NCBI RefSeq assembly: GCF_030867145.1
Contig: NC_134417.1
Location: 11,943,577-12,007,576 of the forward strand
DNA: 64,000 bases
Direction of reading: 5' to 3'
Origin: Opisthocomus hoazin
Lineage: Eukaryota > Chordata > Aves > Opisthocomiformes > Opisthocomidae
A program made the translations under genes and the position numbers. The notes below the pieces were generated by a model that worked only from the letters and a program-made list of their open reading frames with translations, was not told the origin of the DNA and made no database searches. This document shows, piece by piece, positions 14,322 to 27,000 of this stretch; the stretch's first letter is position 1; every line of letters begins with the position of its first letter.

Positions 14322-14376
14322 GAGCTAGGTAGAGAAAATAGATTCATGTGAGCTAGGTAGAGAAAATATTCATGTG
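14322..14376 (+). repeat. 28-bp tandem duplication
   Basis: GAGCTAGGTAGAGAAAATA is found at 14322-14340 and 14350-14368, each followed by (GA)TTCATGT. The second copy lacks 2 nt. Lies 590 nt upstream of the first PLS1 coding exon. Confidence 0.9.
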
Positions 14377-14967
14377 AAGACTCCAGTCTTTGTGCTCAGT
14401 AAAAGCCTTTTTTAGGCTCTTCAAGAGTGGCATGAGACAATAGGATTGTCAGAAGGGTGTGGTAAAGGTCAGGAGGTGGTAACTTCTGCAGCATCTGTGG
14501 AAGGGCTCATCAGTGTTCTCCCGCTGACTGTAAGCATGTGCTTGAAAGTGCCCTGCTGAGGTTTACTACTGTGCAAATGTTGGAGTGTTGCCTCCTAGCG
14601 CTGAACACTAATTGGCAATGATACCGCATTGCGCTTAGAAATTAATTTTTTTAAAAGTTGTTTGTTGAAGTGTGAGGTGATGATTTTAATGCTGGAAAAC
14701 CACTGGGGCAATGGAGGTAGATTGTTGGTCAGCGCTTATTCTATGCGAATGAAAACAGATGCTGCTATTGTGAATTCTCAGTCACTGTTACAGTGAAAAG
14801 AATTGCTAGGTGTTTGATGTACCTTAAAGTGTTGTTTGTAATGTTTAAAGTGTGCCAGGCCTGGAAATGTCATTCAGGTCTGGTACCTTCTATTGAAAAG
14901 ATCAGTAACTTGTAGTAGTATGTACTTGGAATTAAAACCTTATAAATTTCCTTTTTATTATTATTAG

Positions 14968-15076
14968 GTATAAGCAACTGAGGACAACGCTTCTTGCTGT
15001 CCAAAGATGGAAAACAACATAACTACTATCTCTCGTGAAGAGCTTGAAGAACTAAGAGAAGCATTCAGTAAAATAG
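14968..15076 (+). CDS. PLS1: PLS1 first coding exon (5'UTR plus residues 1-23)
   Basis: Acceptor ending TTATTAG at 14961-14967, 39 nt of 5'UTR, then ATG at 15007 in context AAAGATGG. It encodes [20 protein letters not shown] and the start of EF-hand 1. The donor GTATGT begins at 15077; the exon ends in phase 1. Because it starts with an acceptor, at least one non-coding exon must lie upstream. Confidence 0.93.
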
Positions 15077-18000
15077 GTATGTTTTAATGAAGGAAATAAT
15101 CAGGTTGCCCTTAACATTGCAAAACCATGTAGGATGTGTAGAAGGAATCTTTATGGATCACTTTGTTTTGATAGGGCCATATTTTCATAGAATCATAGGT
15201 TGGAAAGGACCTCTAAGATCATCAAGTCCAACCATCCACCCAACACCACCATGCATACTAAACCATATTCTGAAGTGCCACATCTGTGCGTTTTTTTGAA
15301 CACCTCCAGGGATGGTGACTCCACCACTACCCTGGACAGCCTATTCCAATGTCTGACCACTCTTTCAGTAAAGAAATTTTTCCTAATATCTAATCTAAAC
15401 CTCCCCTGATGCAACTTGAGGCCATTGCCTCTTGTCCTATCACTAGTTAGCTGGGAGCAGAGACCAACACCTGCCTCACTACGCCCTCCTTTCAGGTAGT
15501 TGTAAAGAGCAATATGGTCCCCCCTCAGCCTCCTCTTCTCCAGGCTTAACAACCCCAGCTCCCTCAGCTGCTCCTCATAAGACTTGTTCTCTAGACCCTT
15601 CACCAGCTTCATTGCCTTTCTCTGGACATGCTCCAGCACCTAAATGTCTTTTTTGCAGTGAGGGGCCAAAAACTGAACACAGTACTCGAGGTGCGGCCTC
15701 ACCAGTGCCGAGTACAGGGGCACGATCACCTCCCTGCTCCTGCTGCCACACTATTCCTGAGACAAGCCAGGAGGCCGTTGGCCTTCTTGGCCACCCGGGC
15801 ACACTGCTGGCTCATGTTCAGCCGGCTGTCGACCAACACCCCAAGGTCCTTTTCTGCTGGGCAGCTCTCCAGCCACTCCTCCCCAAGCCTGTAGTGTTGC
15901 ATCGGGTTGTTGTGACCCAAGGGCAGGACCTGGTTCTTGGCCTTGTTGAACCTCATACAGTTGACCTCAGCCCATCGATTTAGTCTGTCCATATCCCTCT
16001 GCAGAGCCTTCCTGCCCTCGAGCAGATCGACACTCCCACCCAGCTTGGTGTCATCTGCAAACTTGCTGAGGGAGCACTCAATCCCCTCATCCAGATCATT
16101 GATAAAGATGTTAAACAAGACTGGACCCAAAACTGAGCCCTGGGGAACACCACTCATGACTGGCTGCCAGCTGGATTTAACCCCATTCACCACCACTCTC
16201 TGGGCTCCACCATTCAGCCAGTTCTTTACCCAGCGAAGAGTACACCCATCCAAACCATGGGCAGCTAGTTCCTCCAGGAGGATACTGTGGGGAACAGTGT
16301 CAAAGGCCCTACCAAAGTCCAGGCAGACAACATCCACAGCCTTTCCTGCGTCCTCTAGGCAGGTCACCTGGTCATAGAAGGAGATCAGGTTGGTCAAGCA
16401 GGACCTGCCTTTCATGAACCCATGCTGGCTGGGCCTGATCCCCTGGTTGTCCTTCACAAGCCTGGTGAGCGCACTCAGGATGAATCACTCCATAATCTTG
16501 CCCAGCACTGAGGTCAGGCTGACAGGCCTGTAGTTCCCAGGATCCTCTTTCCAGCCCTGCTTGTCAATGGGTGTTACACTGGCGATCCTCCAGTCATCTG
16601 GGACCTTCCCTGTTAGCCAGGACAGCAAGTTTCCTTCTGTGTTGCCAGTAATGTCTAAGAAAGTAAGAATGTTTACATAAACCCCCTTGTTTTCACTGAA
16701 ACTATATGTGTTTATTCACTTCTTTCAACTTCAGCAAGGAAAACAGATACATTTTCTTGCTGGGCAGTTGTGTTATTTGTGCCACTGCATCTGCAGCATG
16801 GCAGGTCTCAAAATTCATTTTTTTGAAGTCCTTAAATCCCCAAAAAAAAAAATTTGAACTTCAGTTGTTAAATGTATTTTCATGTTAGATTACTGGTGCT
16901 TTGGTTTTACTTTACTTGCATGCTTTGAACTAGTAATTTCTCTTTTTGTTTATTGGATGGAATTTTACATTTTAAGTAAGCTAAACTTGGAGATTTTCTG
17001 ATCTTGCTTTTGTAGCTAGCAGTTGTTAATAAATAACAGTACAATTTTGTATGCTTGACAGGATGTTTGCAGATTAATCGGAGAGTAAACAGAAAGAGTA
17101 AGAAATTAGGTAGCAACTAACCCTTATTTCCAGGCTGCAATACCGTTGTGAGTGTTAAAGTTCCTGTCTGCTTTATTTCTTGTCTGCCGCAGTTCTGAGC
17201 GGGTGCTGTGTAACTGCAGCTCAGCAAAGCGAACAGTGTATTTGTAATCATTCATAATGGGTGAACAGGGTCGTTTTAGGCAAGAAGTCTTAAATATCAG
17301 GAGTCTCCAGCCTGGTAAAGAGACTACTGGGAAACAGTATGTTAGAGATCTGTAAGACCTTAGTAGTATGGAAAAGGTGAAGAGGGAATTATTCAGTTAC
17401 TGTCAGTGCAGGTATCAGATGATGCCCAGTAGAGAGTCAGAAAGCTTAAAATAAAAAGAAGTAACTGTTCTTCATGACAAATAATAAAACCATGAACCCA
17501 TTAACTGGGGGTGGTGTTGAGACCAAAAAAGAGTAGAAATGCTGAAGGAGTAAGATACATCCATGGAAGGTAATTCATGAGTTGCTATTAAACAACCATC
17601 TTCATGCAGTCTGTAGCTCAAGTCTGTAGCCTGCAGGAGCTGGAAAGACACACCAAAGAAAAGAGCATTGTATACATGTGTCAGTCTACTGGGACGTGTT
17701 AGGATAGGTAGATACTCCCTGGTGTTGTTGACAGCTTTTCTATTTGTTTGCTTTTCACCATCTGCATTCCTTCTTTCTCTCCCTTTCCTTCCTGCATGTT
17801 TTCACATTTCTGCTCCAAGAATTGTCTGTGCTGCTTCTACTTGCTGAAAAGCATTTTCTTCCTTACTATATTATGCTTTCTGCAAAATATAAAAATTAAG
17901 CATCGTTTAGCTTTTTTCTTTTTTCATTTTTACATTCCCAGTGCCTTTATGGATATATTGCTTGCAGCTGTATTGGTAAACTGAAGGAAAAGGCATGTGT

Positions 18001-21000
18001 TTAGCTCTCTGCTTGTCATCGTGGAAACTTACCCTCAGTGAAAGATGAACCTAGAGAAATAAAATAGCTGGTAATCCGAGTAAGCTCGTGAGCATGTCCT
18101 TTACTTTTTAGACCATGCCCATTATTGTGTGTGTTGTTACAGGTCTGCAAGCCAGGCATTGAATGGATTAATACATATGCAGACATGAAGTTTGTCTGTG
18201 TAGTGATTTGTGAATTGTTGGTAATATTGAAAACACAAAAAGAGATTTTTTTTTTAACAGATGTTTTTAGCCTTTCATCAGCAGTGAAATGTGGCGTTCT
18301 TATGAAGCTGTACAGAAGCTGCATAGTATAGTATGGATTACAGGGATATTACTGTATAGCGGTCAATTATAGCTAGAGATGAAAGCATGTTTCTCTGCTT
18401 GCCCTTCTGTAGGTCCACTCTGGTATTATTGGCTGAGTTCTGACACTAGAGACGATATCAAGAGAAGTCTTTTAACAAGTAAACAAAAAAAAGTGGGAAC
18501 ACGTTGACAAGTCGGAAACGCAGCTACATCGTCTCGCTTCTGTTTCTGACTCAATGTATTATTTGTGATGTTTTCTTAAGTTACTTATCATAGATGCATC
18601 ATTTGTAGAACTGGGAAAATAATATTAACTCACATTTTTCAAGACCTTTAATGTGGTCACGAAAGAGACTGAAAATTTTTGTCAAACGTGGAAAATACCA
18701 GCATTAAATATCTAAAATGATGGGTATTATATCCAGCATTAGTTGTGCTGTATATGATTTCTTGTATTTGATTGAACTTCATCTGTACTGTGTATGGACT
18801 ATAGCTTTTTTGCTTTTACAAGTACTTTTCTCCATTGCATAGACATTGCACTACAGCTACAGGTAAGGCTACTTTAATGGACTTTCTGAAGTTCTACTTG
18901 TATAGATACGTCTATACATACATACAGAAGTATAAATAGATATAAAAAAATTAGGAACAGTTCATGTGTTTGATTTATGCATTACACTGGATAAAAACAT
19001 AGCACAGTTTTGAAAAATGATTCTTTATGATGCTAAGGCAAGAATTTAAGATAGTTTTCTGCACATGGATTGGCCTAAGGTGGAAGTACAAAGGGTATTT
19101 TTATTACTACTTCTGTGCTGCAGCATTATTCATCAGGAGTAACACAAATTATACTGGGTTTTTATTTATTTTTATGTGATACAGCCATTCATTTCTTTCC
19201 ACAATTCTGGAGTTATACCATGGCTCTTGCTGAAAAAAGCCTTCTGAAACTTTGCTTACGTGGACGTTCCTAAGATGTGGTCTTGGGAGCCAAATGTAAG
19301 TGAAGGTGGCAGTACAAATTGCTCCCAACAAAACTAGTTAATGGATTAAGGAAGGTCACCTTTAATAAACAGATACAGATCGTCCCGGATTTATTCTTCA
19401 CAGGTAAGCCTAACCACATCAAAAGTTTTGAAGAACAGAAAACATCTATCAGATACTAGGATAAGAAACAAAATGCAGAGTCAGGCAGAGTTCTTGTGTA
19501 AGTGCTTTTCTAATAACAACCTGCATCAGATTTGAGTTTACTGATTGCAAATGGTATATTATTGACAATAAGAATGTAATAATTGATCTCCCTTTTACTT
19601 GAAGGTTTATAGAGAATTTTGTTGGGAGTCTCAAAAAAAAAAAAAAAAAAAAGCTTAAACTTTGCTATTTAACCAATTTGTCATCTTCTTATAGCTGTGC
19701 TTTGGAATTAGAAGACACTTCCTGAGAAAATACATAACAAGATGGCACGACTCCTAGCCAGTTATATTCCTTCATAGTTACTTATCTATGTCAGAAGAAG
19801 AAATACTTGTCTCCTGGAGCTGTTCCTCACACTTTATTTATTCTCAACAATCACTGTACTTGGTTGTTTACAGAAGTATAGAAACAACTTGTGCTTTCAT
19901 TTTACAGATATTGACAACAGTGGGTATGTCAGTGATTATGAGCTTCAAGACCTGTTTAAAGAAGCAAGTCTGCCCTTGCCTGGTTACAAAGTTCGGGAGA
20001 TCGTAGAAAAAATCATTGCAGTGACAGATAGCAGCAAGGACGGGAGAATCGACTTTGAAGAATTTGTCTCGGTAAGACATTCCCTTTGGATGTTTCTCTA
20101 CTATCTGGTATCTGTTGAGAACTAGGATAGCAAACTGAAATAAGTGTTACAACTAAGTACTGTTTTGGTAGAAATAACTAATATTTTGAGAATGGGAAAT
20201 TTTTCTGTGACAATTTACGATATCCCATCTAATTATTTTCCAGTCTTTATATTTTACTCTCCCATTTAGTTTAGTAGATTTTATGTGGGCAGCTCGTGAG
20301 AGCATAGTAATTTCAATCAGTCCTACTTCCTGTTTTCTGAAAGATGAGGGGTGGACTACATATTTTAGGAACTGTTGGGTCAGCCCTTGCCCTGACAAAA
20401 GAGTAGATGATTAGATACCACCCTCTGAATTCTCTTAGTGATGAACTAATGCTTGTGCTACTATGCTTAATCTCTATACTAAAGGCTATTTTTTACTGGG
20501 AGTGAGGCAGTTTTACACTTTCAATGAACAAGTTTAAAAATAGTTTAAGCCTTTCCATGTGGATGACTGACTAGTGTGCTTTAAGAGAAACAAAATCTTT
20601 TTGGGCTGTTGGTTTGTGTGTATCTGTTTGGAGAAGATTAGTTTTTGCATTGAATTTAGAGTACTCCTGCTAATTGCAGCAGGTTGCTAGTTGAATTAGT
20701 TATTGATGTTTCTTTCTGACATTCTAATTTGCAGTGGTTCATAGGTGAGATACAAATATTTGCATTGAACTGTTGAACTGTATCTGTTACTGGTACTTTG
20801 TTGTCAGTTTTGAGACCTCTACAGTATTTGGGCAAATTTAGGGCACATTAGTATATCCAATGTGGTTTACATTGCAGGCAGGTGGAAAATAGTACCAGCT
20901 TGCTTAAGGGCATGTGTAACTGTCATGTAGTAACCTTTTACTGTAAAGCATATGATGAAGTAAGTGGAAGAGATATGCTATAGTCATTGAAAATGTGTAT

Positions 21001-24000
21001 ATCTTCAATTATTTTCTTGAATGTACCAAAATATCTGTGGAAAAATTGTGTGGATTTTTTAATATCTACTTTTTTAGGTAGCATGGCTTAATAAAGGTAG
21101 CACTCGAGGTACTGACTGGGAAATAATATATCAGATATCCAGTATGCAAGTTTCATGAAAGGATTTAAACTAGTTTTACCCATACAGTAGATTTTTTTTT
21201 TTTTTTTTTTTTACCAGAAGTCAATGGGAATACCAGAGAAAGGCAGTCAGATTAATTGCAGACTCGGGATTACTTGCATGAGTTAACACATAGTTATTTG
21301 AAGGTATGATCAATCACAGTGTGCTCTGTTTGGTTTTTTTTTTGTTTTTGGTTTTTGTTTTTTTTTTTTATTCCAGATAACTCAGGAATTGAAAAGTAAA
21401 GATGTCAGCAAATCTTTCCGAAAAACAATAAACAAAAAGCAAGGCATTACGGCAATTGGAGGAACGTCAGCAATATCTAGTGAGGGGACGCAGCACTCTT
21501 ATTCAGGTGAGAGGTAATTGAATTACGAGCAAATTTTGCATGAAGGAAGACTCTAAGTTTGCACTACAGACAAAGAAAAAAAAAACTGGAAAATGTTGCT
21601 GTTGAAAGCAAATTAACACGGAGAAGGCATGTGGAGATGGATAAGTGTGGGTGGTAGTTAACTGAAATGTGGGCTGTTCATTTGTTGCTGATTTCATGCT
21701 GCACTTGGAGGTAAGTTAGACATCTTTGTGAGAGTGAAAAATCAAAACAAGCACTGGCAGCATGGTGGGGGAAATAAATGGCCCCTTTGGCATACTTCTA
21801 GTAATGCTGGTCAAGTTTCTGGCTTAATTACATCCTAGTATACTCTTATTCCTATACTCAGATAAAAATGAATCCCCATTTTCATTTACACAGTGTTAAC
21901 TAAAATGAAAAAAAACCCTACAAATCATTTCTGGATGGAAGGGCCTCTTCAGCTGTCTCTGCTGTTACAGAGTTCTTGACTCCCATATGGTTTTTGCATA
22001 GCCTATCTCGTACTTGAGAACTTGCTTTTAATATTTGATCTCTGTTTCTTTCTACCTCCCCCTGCTGCATGTCATTTAAGTTGGTAATTGTGCTTAATTG
22101 CATTTCAGCTCCTGGTCCGAATGTTAACTACGTTCCAGGATCATATTCCAATAAGCAATATTGCAACTCTTTTGATTTACTTGAGCCTGAGATTTGCTGT
22201 GGTTCCAGAAGAATGTTAAGATTCTATATATGAGGAAGATTCACTTCACTTAGCTAAAGATGGTAGTACACTTTCTCTAGGTATTATCCTTGTAGCACCA
22301 GCTGCACTAGGTATATCTCCAAGGCAGGGGATATATTTCATCTCAAAGGATGCCTGCAAGGGGGACACCATCAGAGCTAATTGTTTAGACTCCCTTTCAT
22401 TTTTCGACGGAGAGAAACTGACCCCACTAGACTGCAATTCATCTGACCTGGCCTCGTCAGCCATCTAGTTTGTGATGAGATGAAGTATGCACTAGAATTT
22501 CATGTTTCTTCCCGCTGATAATGAAATAAGTGTAATCAATCAGGTGTAGATACCTGTCTTGTATGCTTCCTGAGGTGACATGAAAACCACCTGTACTGTC
22601 CAGTAATTTGGATACTGATACTTGATTAACTGATGTCCCAATAAACATTCTTAGATACTCAGTAAAAAATTCTGCACTAAATATGAAAGAGAATTTAAAA
22701 CTGAGGCACTAAACTTTAAGTTCTTCAAATACAGCACAGTAATTCAGATGATAGTCTCAAGAATACTGCCAGTCACTAAAGTTCTAGTAGAAGGCAGAAT
22801 GAAATGCTGCACTTTAAACCAGTGATCTGTAGACTGAGATGTTGCATGTCCATCTCTGGAGCCCTCAGCACAAGACAGACATGGACCTGTTGGAGCAGAG
22901 CCAGAGGAGGCCACAAAAATGATCCAAGGGCTGGAACACCTCTCCTGTGAGGACAGGCTGAGAGAGTTGGGGCTGCTCAGCCTGGAGAAGAGAAGGCTGC
23001 GGGGAGACCTTGTAGCAGCCTTGCAGTACTTAAAGGGGGCCTACAGGAAAGCTGGAAAGGGACTTTTTACGAGGGCATGGAGGGATAGGACAAGGGGTAA
23101 TGGCTTCAAACTGAAAGAGGGTAGATTCAGACTGGAGTAGATAATTATAAAGAAGAAATTTTTACAGTGAAGGTGGTGACAAACTGGAAGAGATTGCTCA
23201 GAGAGGGGATAGCTGCCCCATCCCTGGAAACATTCAAGGTCAGGTTGGACGGGGCTCTGAGCAACCTGCTCTAGTTGAAGATGTCCCTGCTCACTGCAGG
23301 GGGGGTTGGGCTAGATGGCCTTTAAAGGTCCCTTCCAACCCAAACTGTTCTATGATTCTATATTTCAGATAGCAAATTTTCATCTTTTCATTGTAATTGT
23401 TGAGAAACTGAATTCGGAGTCACCTATGATGACCCATTATGTTGCTATCATTTTTATTTGGTCCTTCAGAAAATCATGAGACGTTTAGGGGGTGCAGCAG
23501 GGGAAAGGTCAATCTGTACTTGCCATTTTTTACGTGCTTTTTCACTGATCTGTTTCTTTTCATAGCTGGCCCCTGTGAAACTAAGGGGTTTTATTGCAGA
23601 TGAACCTCTTTGACCCAAGTCTGATGTTTAGTGGTATGTATTCGTGGAAACGATAATAGATTATTTTAATGCTGTTTTTCTTTTCAGAGGAAGAAAAAGT
23701 TGCTTTTGTCAATTGGATAAATAAAGCTCTACAAGATGACCCAGACTGTAAGCACCTCCTACCTATGAACCCATCAGATGCCAGTCTGTTTAAATCTCTT
23801 GCAGATGGCATCCTTCTCTGGTGAGTCCAGGACTGAGAGAAAGAAAATAAAAGGTTAAATGCCGATTGCAGTGACAGAACTTGGAAAACTGATAGGCTTG
23901 AATGTCAGGACTCTGCTCTTTCTGCTCTTAAATATTTGAATCAATGTGTGGGATGGGGAAAATCTGTTTGCCCATAGAAATGTTACTTTTAGCTATTTTT

Positions 24001-27000
24001 TATATGAGACTGTACGTATATTATAGAAGTGAGTTTCCACTTCTGATCTGTAATTGTACACGAGATGTGCAAGGCTTTTTATAAAGGAGATAATTACACA
24101 GTTCATATATTCATTAGCTGAAATAATTATAAATCTTTGCTATTTCAAATATTTTAAAAAGTTAATCAATGTAGTTACTAAATCATAGGGTAGGAGGAAC
24201 AGAAATCTGAATTAAATCCATGACAAGACAGAGAGCGTATAGTACGTCCCTTAACTTTAGTCCGCTGTAACTTTCTAGTTAAAAGTAGAGTAATAGTACT
24301 TATTCATGCACCATGGTAACAAGCAATGAGCTTATTAGTATTGATGTGAGTTAGTCCGAGATCCTTGTAGATGCAAGATGCTATAGAAATGTAGTGCAGA
24401 ATTGTATTGGTTATATTATGAAGATTCTCACTAGCAACTATTTAACTGTCTTTAGTTTACAGTTTTAATTTTCTGAAGAACTAGTTTTTTTGACAGCACA
24501 GACATGCTCTGTTACTTAAGTATGAAATCCAATTGCTCAAGTTTCTTATAATTAGTTATTATCTGGAATTTTCTGGATGGATGTGCAACTATTTAACAGG
24601 GAGAGAAAATTTAGAGAATGAGGTGGTCTTTTTTTTTATCATCAGACATATTTACAGCTAGTTTAAAGTGTTAGGAGTTTATAATCAAATAATACATTTT
24701 CTGAGAAATGAAAGTTTGAATAATCTCTGGCTTTTCTTCCTTAGCAAAATGATCAACTTTTCACAACCAGATACAATTGATGAAAGGGCTATTAATAAGA
24801 AGAAACTCACTCCTTTCACTGTTTCTGTAAGTACTGCACAGATAGGAACTTGCCATAAATGAAAAAGTAAAGTATTTTTGTATAGTTTTGTTTTAATTAT
24901 AGGTTTCCTGGCAGAGCAAAAAAAAAGTCCTATGTATTAAAAAAATGTGAAAGCATGAGACTGCTGAATTCGCCTTTTTCTTAGATGATATACAGGAAAA
25001 CTTGCATTTTTCATGCTTTCCTTAGTGTTTTCCTTATTCACTATTCTCAAATAATTTTAGACTTCTGAGTGGGTGGTCAGGTCATACTTTAGCAATGAAG
25101 AAAGTATCTACATGGCATGGCTGTACACTGTGTAATAGGATGGTGCATTTTCAGTAGGGGAGAGTGACTTGGACAGAAGAAGAGAAGCTCTATTTTTAAT
25201 TGTGTGTGAAGTCATGAAAATATTTGACAGTAACAGTCTTTAAGACCTTAGTTTGGGTATAAGAAAACAGGTCTGGAAGAGGGAAGTATATCCATAAGTT
25301 ACCAGCCTAACGAGGGGAAAAAAAAATCCTGATTAAAAACCTTAGTTAATTGGCAGACTTTTCATTTAAGACTGTGACATTAAAATATGTAAAGATAAAA
25401 CATACCATGGTCTAAATCCTACAAATGGGTTTTGTAATCTCAATTAAAGAAGATTTGTCAGCAAAGGTGGTACTATATTTGTTTATATTGTCTCTGTAGT
25501 GAGTTAAAATATGACGCAAGAAAACAGAGAGTAATATTTACGGGAGCTGCCCGTGTCATGAAAAGTTTCGTCTCTGACAATCGTTAGCTTTGCTTTCAGT
25601 GTCAGGATGTTGAATTGCCATAATTTTCTTAGGCTGTCTGTTTAATTACGGTTTAACAGTTGCTTGGATAAATGTGTCAGCCTGTATAAGATCCAAGATG
25701 AGATGACAGTGATGTCGGTAGCCTCCTGCATGTGGCAGAATTCCACAGAGCACATTTTTTCACAGGATCAAGCCCCTGATACTTTGAGCAATATTGTTTA
25801 ATTTGTGTATGTGATACTTATGAGTTACAAAAAAAATATTTTATTAGAGTATTTCTCAGCGATGCAAGTTGCAGAAGGTGGTCTATGATTTTTTTCGATG
25901 GGTTCGTATTAAACATTGTCAATAATGTTTTCCATTAAATTTAGGGAAGATACCTGGTGATTCATGAAAAATCTCCAGAGTGCCATTTACCACTGGGAAC
26001 CATTGAACTAATGCATTATTTCTTACAACTTCTGAAACTTATGAAATTTAATATGAACAAATTTACTAAGAATTACAACCTCATAAATTTGTTAAACAAT
26101 GATATTCCAAATAGGAAAACCTAAACCTGGCTCTGAACTCAGCATCTGCCATTGGCTGTACAGTTGTCAATATCGGATCACAAGATTTGCAAGAAGGAAA
26201 ACCACACTTGGTATTGGGACTCCTGTGGCAGATCATTAAAGTTGGTCTTTTTGCTGATATTGAGATCTCCAGAAATGAAGGTAAGAGTAATGCCGAGTAT
26301 AGCAATGTCTGCAATTTGGAATTAACTGAGATCACAGTAGCAATGATTTCAGCTTTCTTTCAAACTTGCTTTTAGCTCTTATCGCCTTGCTAAGTGAAGG
26401 GGAAGAACTAGATCAGTTAATGAAGCTTTCCCCAGAAGAGGTCTTGCTACGCTGGGTGAACTATCATCTGGCCAATGCAGGGTGGCAGAAAATCAATAAC
26501 TTCAGCCACGACATTAAGGTATGTAGTTATTGCTCTGATCATTGAACATAATGGTATTTAAACACACTGTGCAAAGAAACAAATGAGCCAGATCAGAAGT
26601 ATTTAGAAACAAATAGTAGTCATCTGCTTTTTCTAGCTATTGGTTCATCCTGCATTTTTCAGCATGGAAAGAGCATTATTTTGATCTCTTGTGTGCTATT
26701 CAGTTGCTCGTATGATGTATTATCACATCACAGTGTAAAGCGAACATTTATAACGAGCTCATATTTAGGGAAATTCTAATGTTCTAAGATTGTTTTTAGA
26801 GTTACTTAGGACAATTCGCACTGCCTTATTGGTTACCTTTTTCCTGTCCATCCTTCCCTGCTCCTGGATCTGCAGAAACCCATCTTTTCTTTCTTGTGTG
26901 TTTGAAGGAAGAAGTATATGCTTTAAATCCCCTCCTGGTGCATATATGTTAATGGTGATAGTCCTTGGTACCTAGCATTCTACAGAAGAGTAGGAAACCT

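Larger units (their letters stand above)
1..14967. other. Upstream/first-intron region without recognisable coding exons
   Basis: About 15 kb of AT-rich DNA before the first coding exon of PLS1. I found no recognisable coding exon, RNA gene, CpG island or transposon on either strand. It probably holds the PLS1 promoter, non-coding first exon(s) and first intron, because the exon at 14968 begins with a splice acceptor. An AATAAA followed by an A-run lies at 196-210 and could be the 3' end of another transcript, but nothing else supports that. Small tandem duplications (682-717, 12754-12825, 14322-14376), G/T-only tracts near 4043-4097 and an 11-G run near 10282-10292 are the visible structure. 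The extent of any transcript here is inference. Confidence 0.6.
15187..16650 (-). mobile_element. CR1 non-LTR retrotransposon, 5'-truncated, antisense
   Basis: Read on the minus strand, this is the 3' part of a CR1 LINE: about the last two thirds of reverse transcriptase, the downstream ORF2 tail and the 3' end. It terminates at 15187 with a CCTATGATTCTATG-type end, the usual CR1 terminus. The 5' boundary near 16650 is approximate, where similarity to the RT sequence (KVPDDW, VTPI) fades. No obvious target-site duplication was seen, which is normal for CR1. The coding frame is broken by a stop at 16485-16487 and a frameshift between about 15640 and 15726, so it is inactive. It lies antisense in an intron and is a source of cryptic splice or poly(A) sites. 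Confidence 0.95.
15077..19907 (+). other. PLS1: PLS1 intron after coding exon 1
   Basis: 4.8 kb. It carries the antisense CR1 element (about 15187-16650) only 110 nt after the donor, and a pure A-run of 20 at 19633-19652. I recognise nothing else. Confidence 0.85.

Noticed and set aside
15612..16377. Plus-strand open frames of 123 and 146 codons at about 15.6-16.4 kb
   Set aside because: They are the complement of the CR1 reverse transcriptase region; the genuine similarity is on the minus strand.
19633..19652. A20 run as the tail of a processed retrocopy
   Set aside because: No poly(A) signal, no recognisable gene upstream and no flanking target-site duplication.
19868..20080. Minus-strand open frame over PLS1 coding exon 2
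   Set aside because: It is a shadow of the EF-hand exon, whose frame, splice sites and protein similarity are clear on the + strand.
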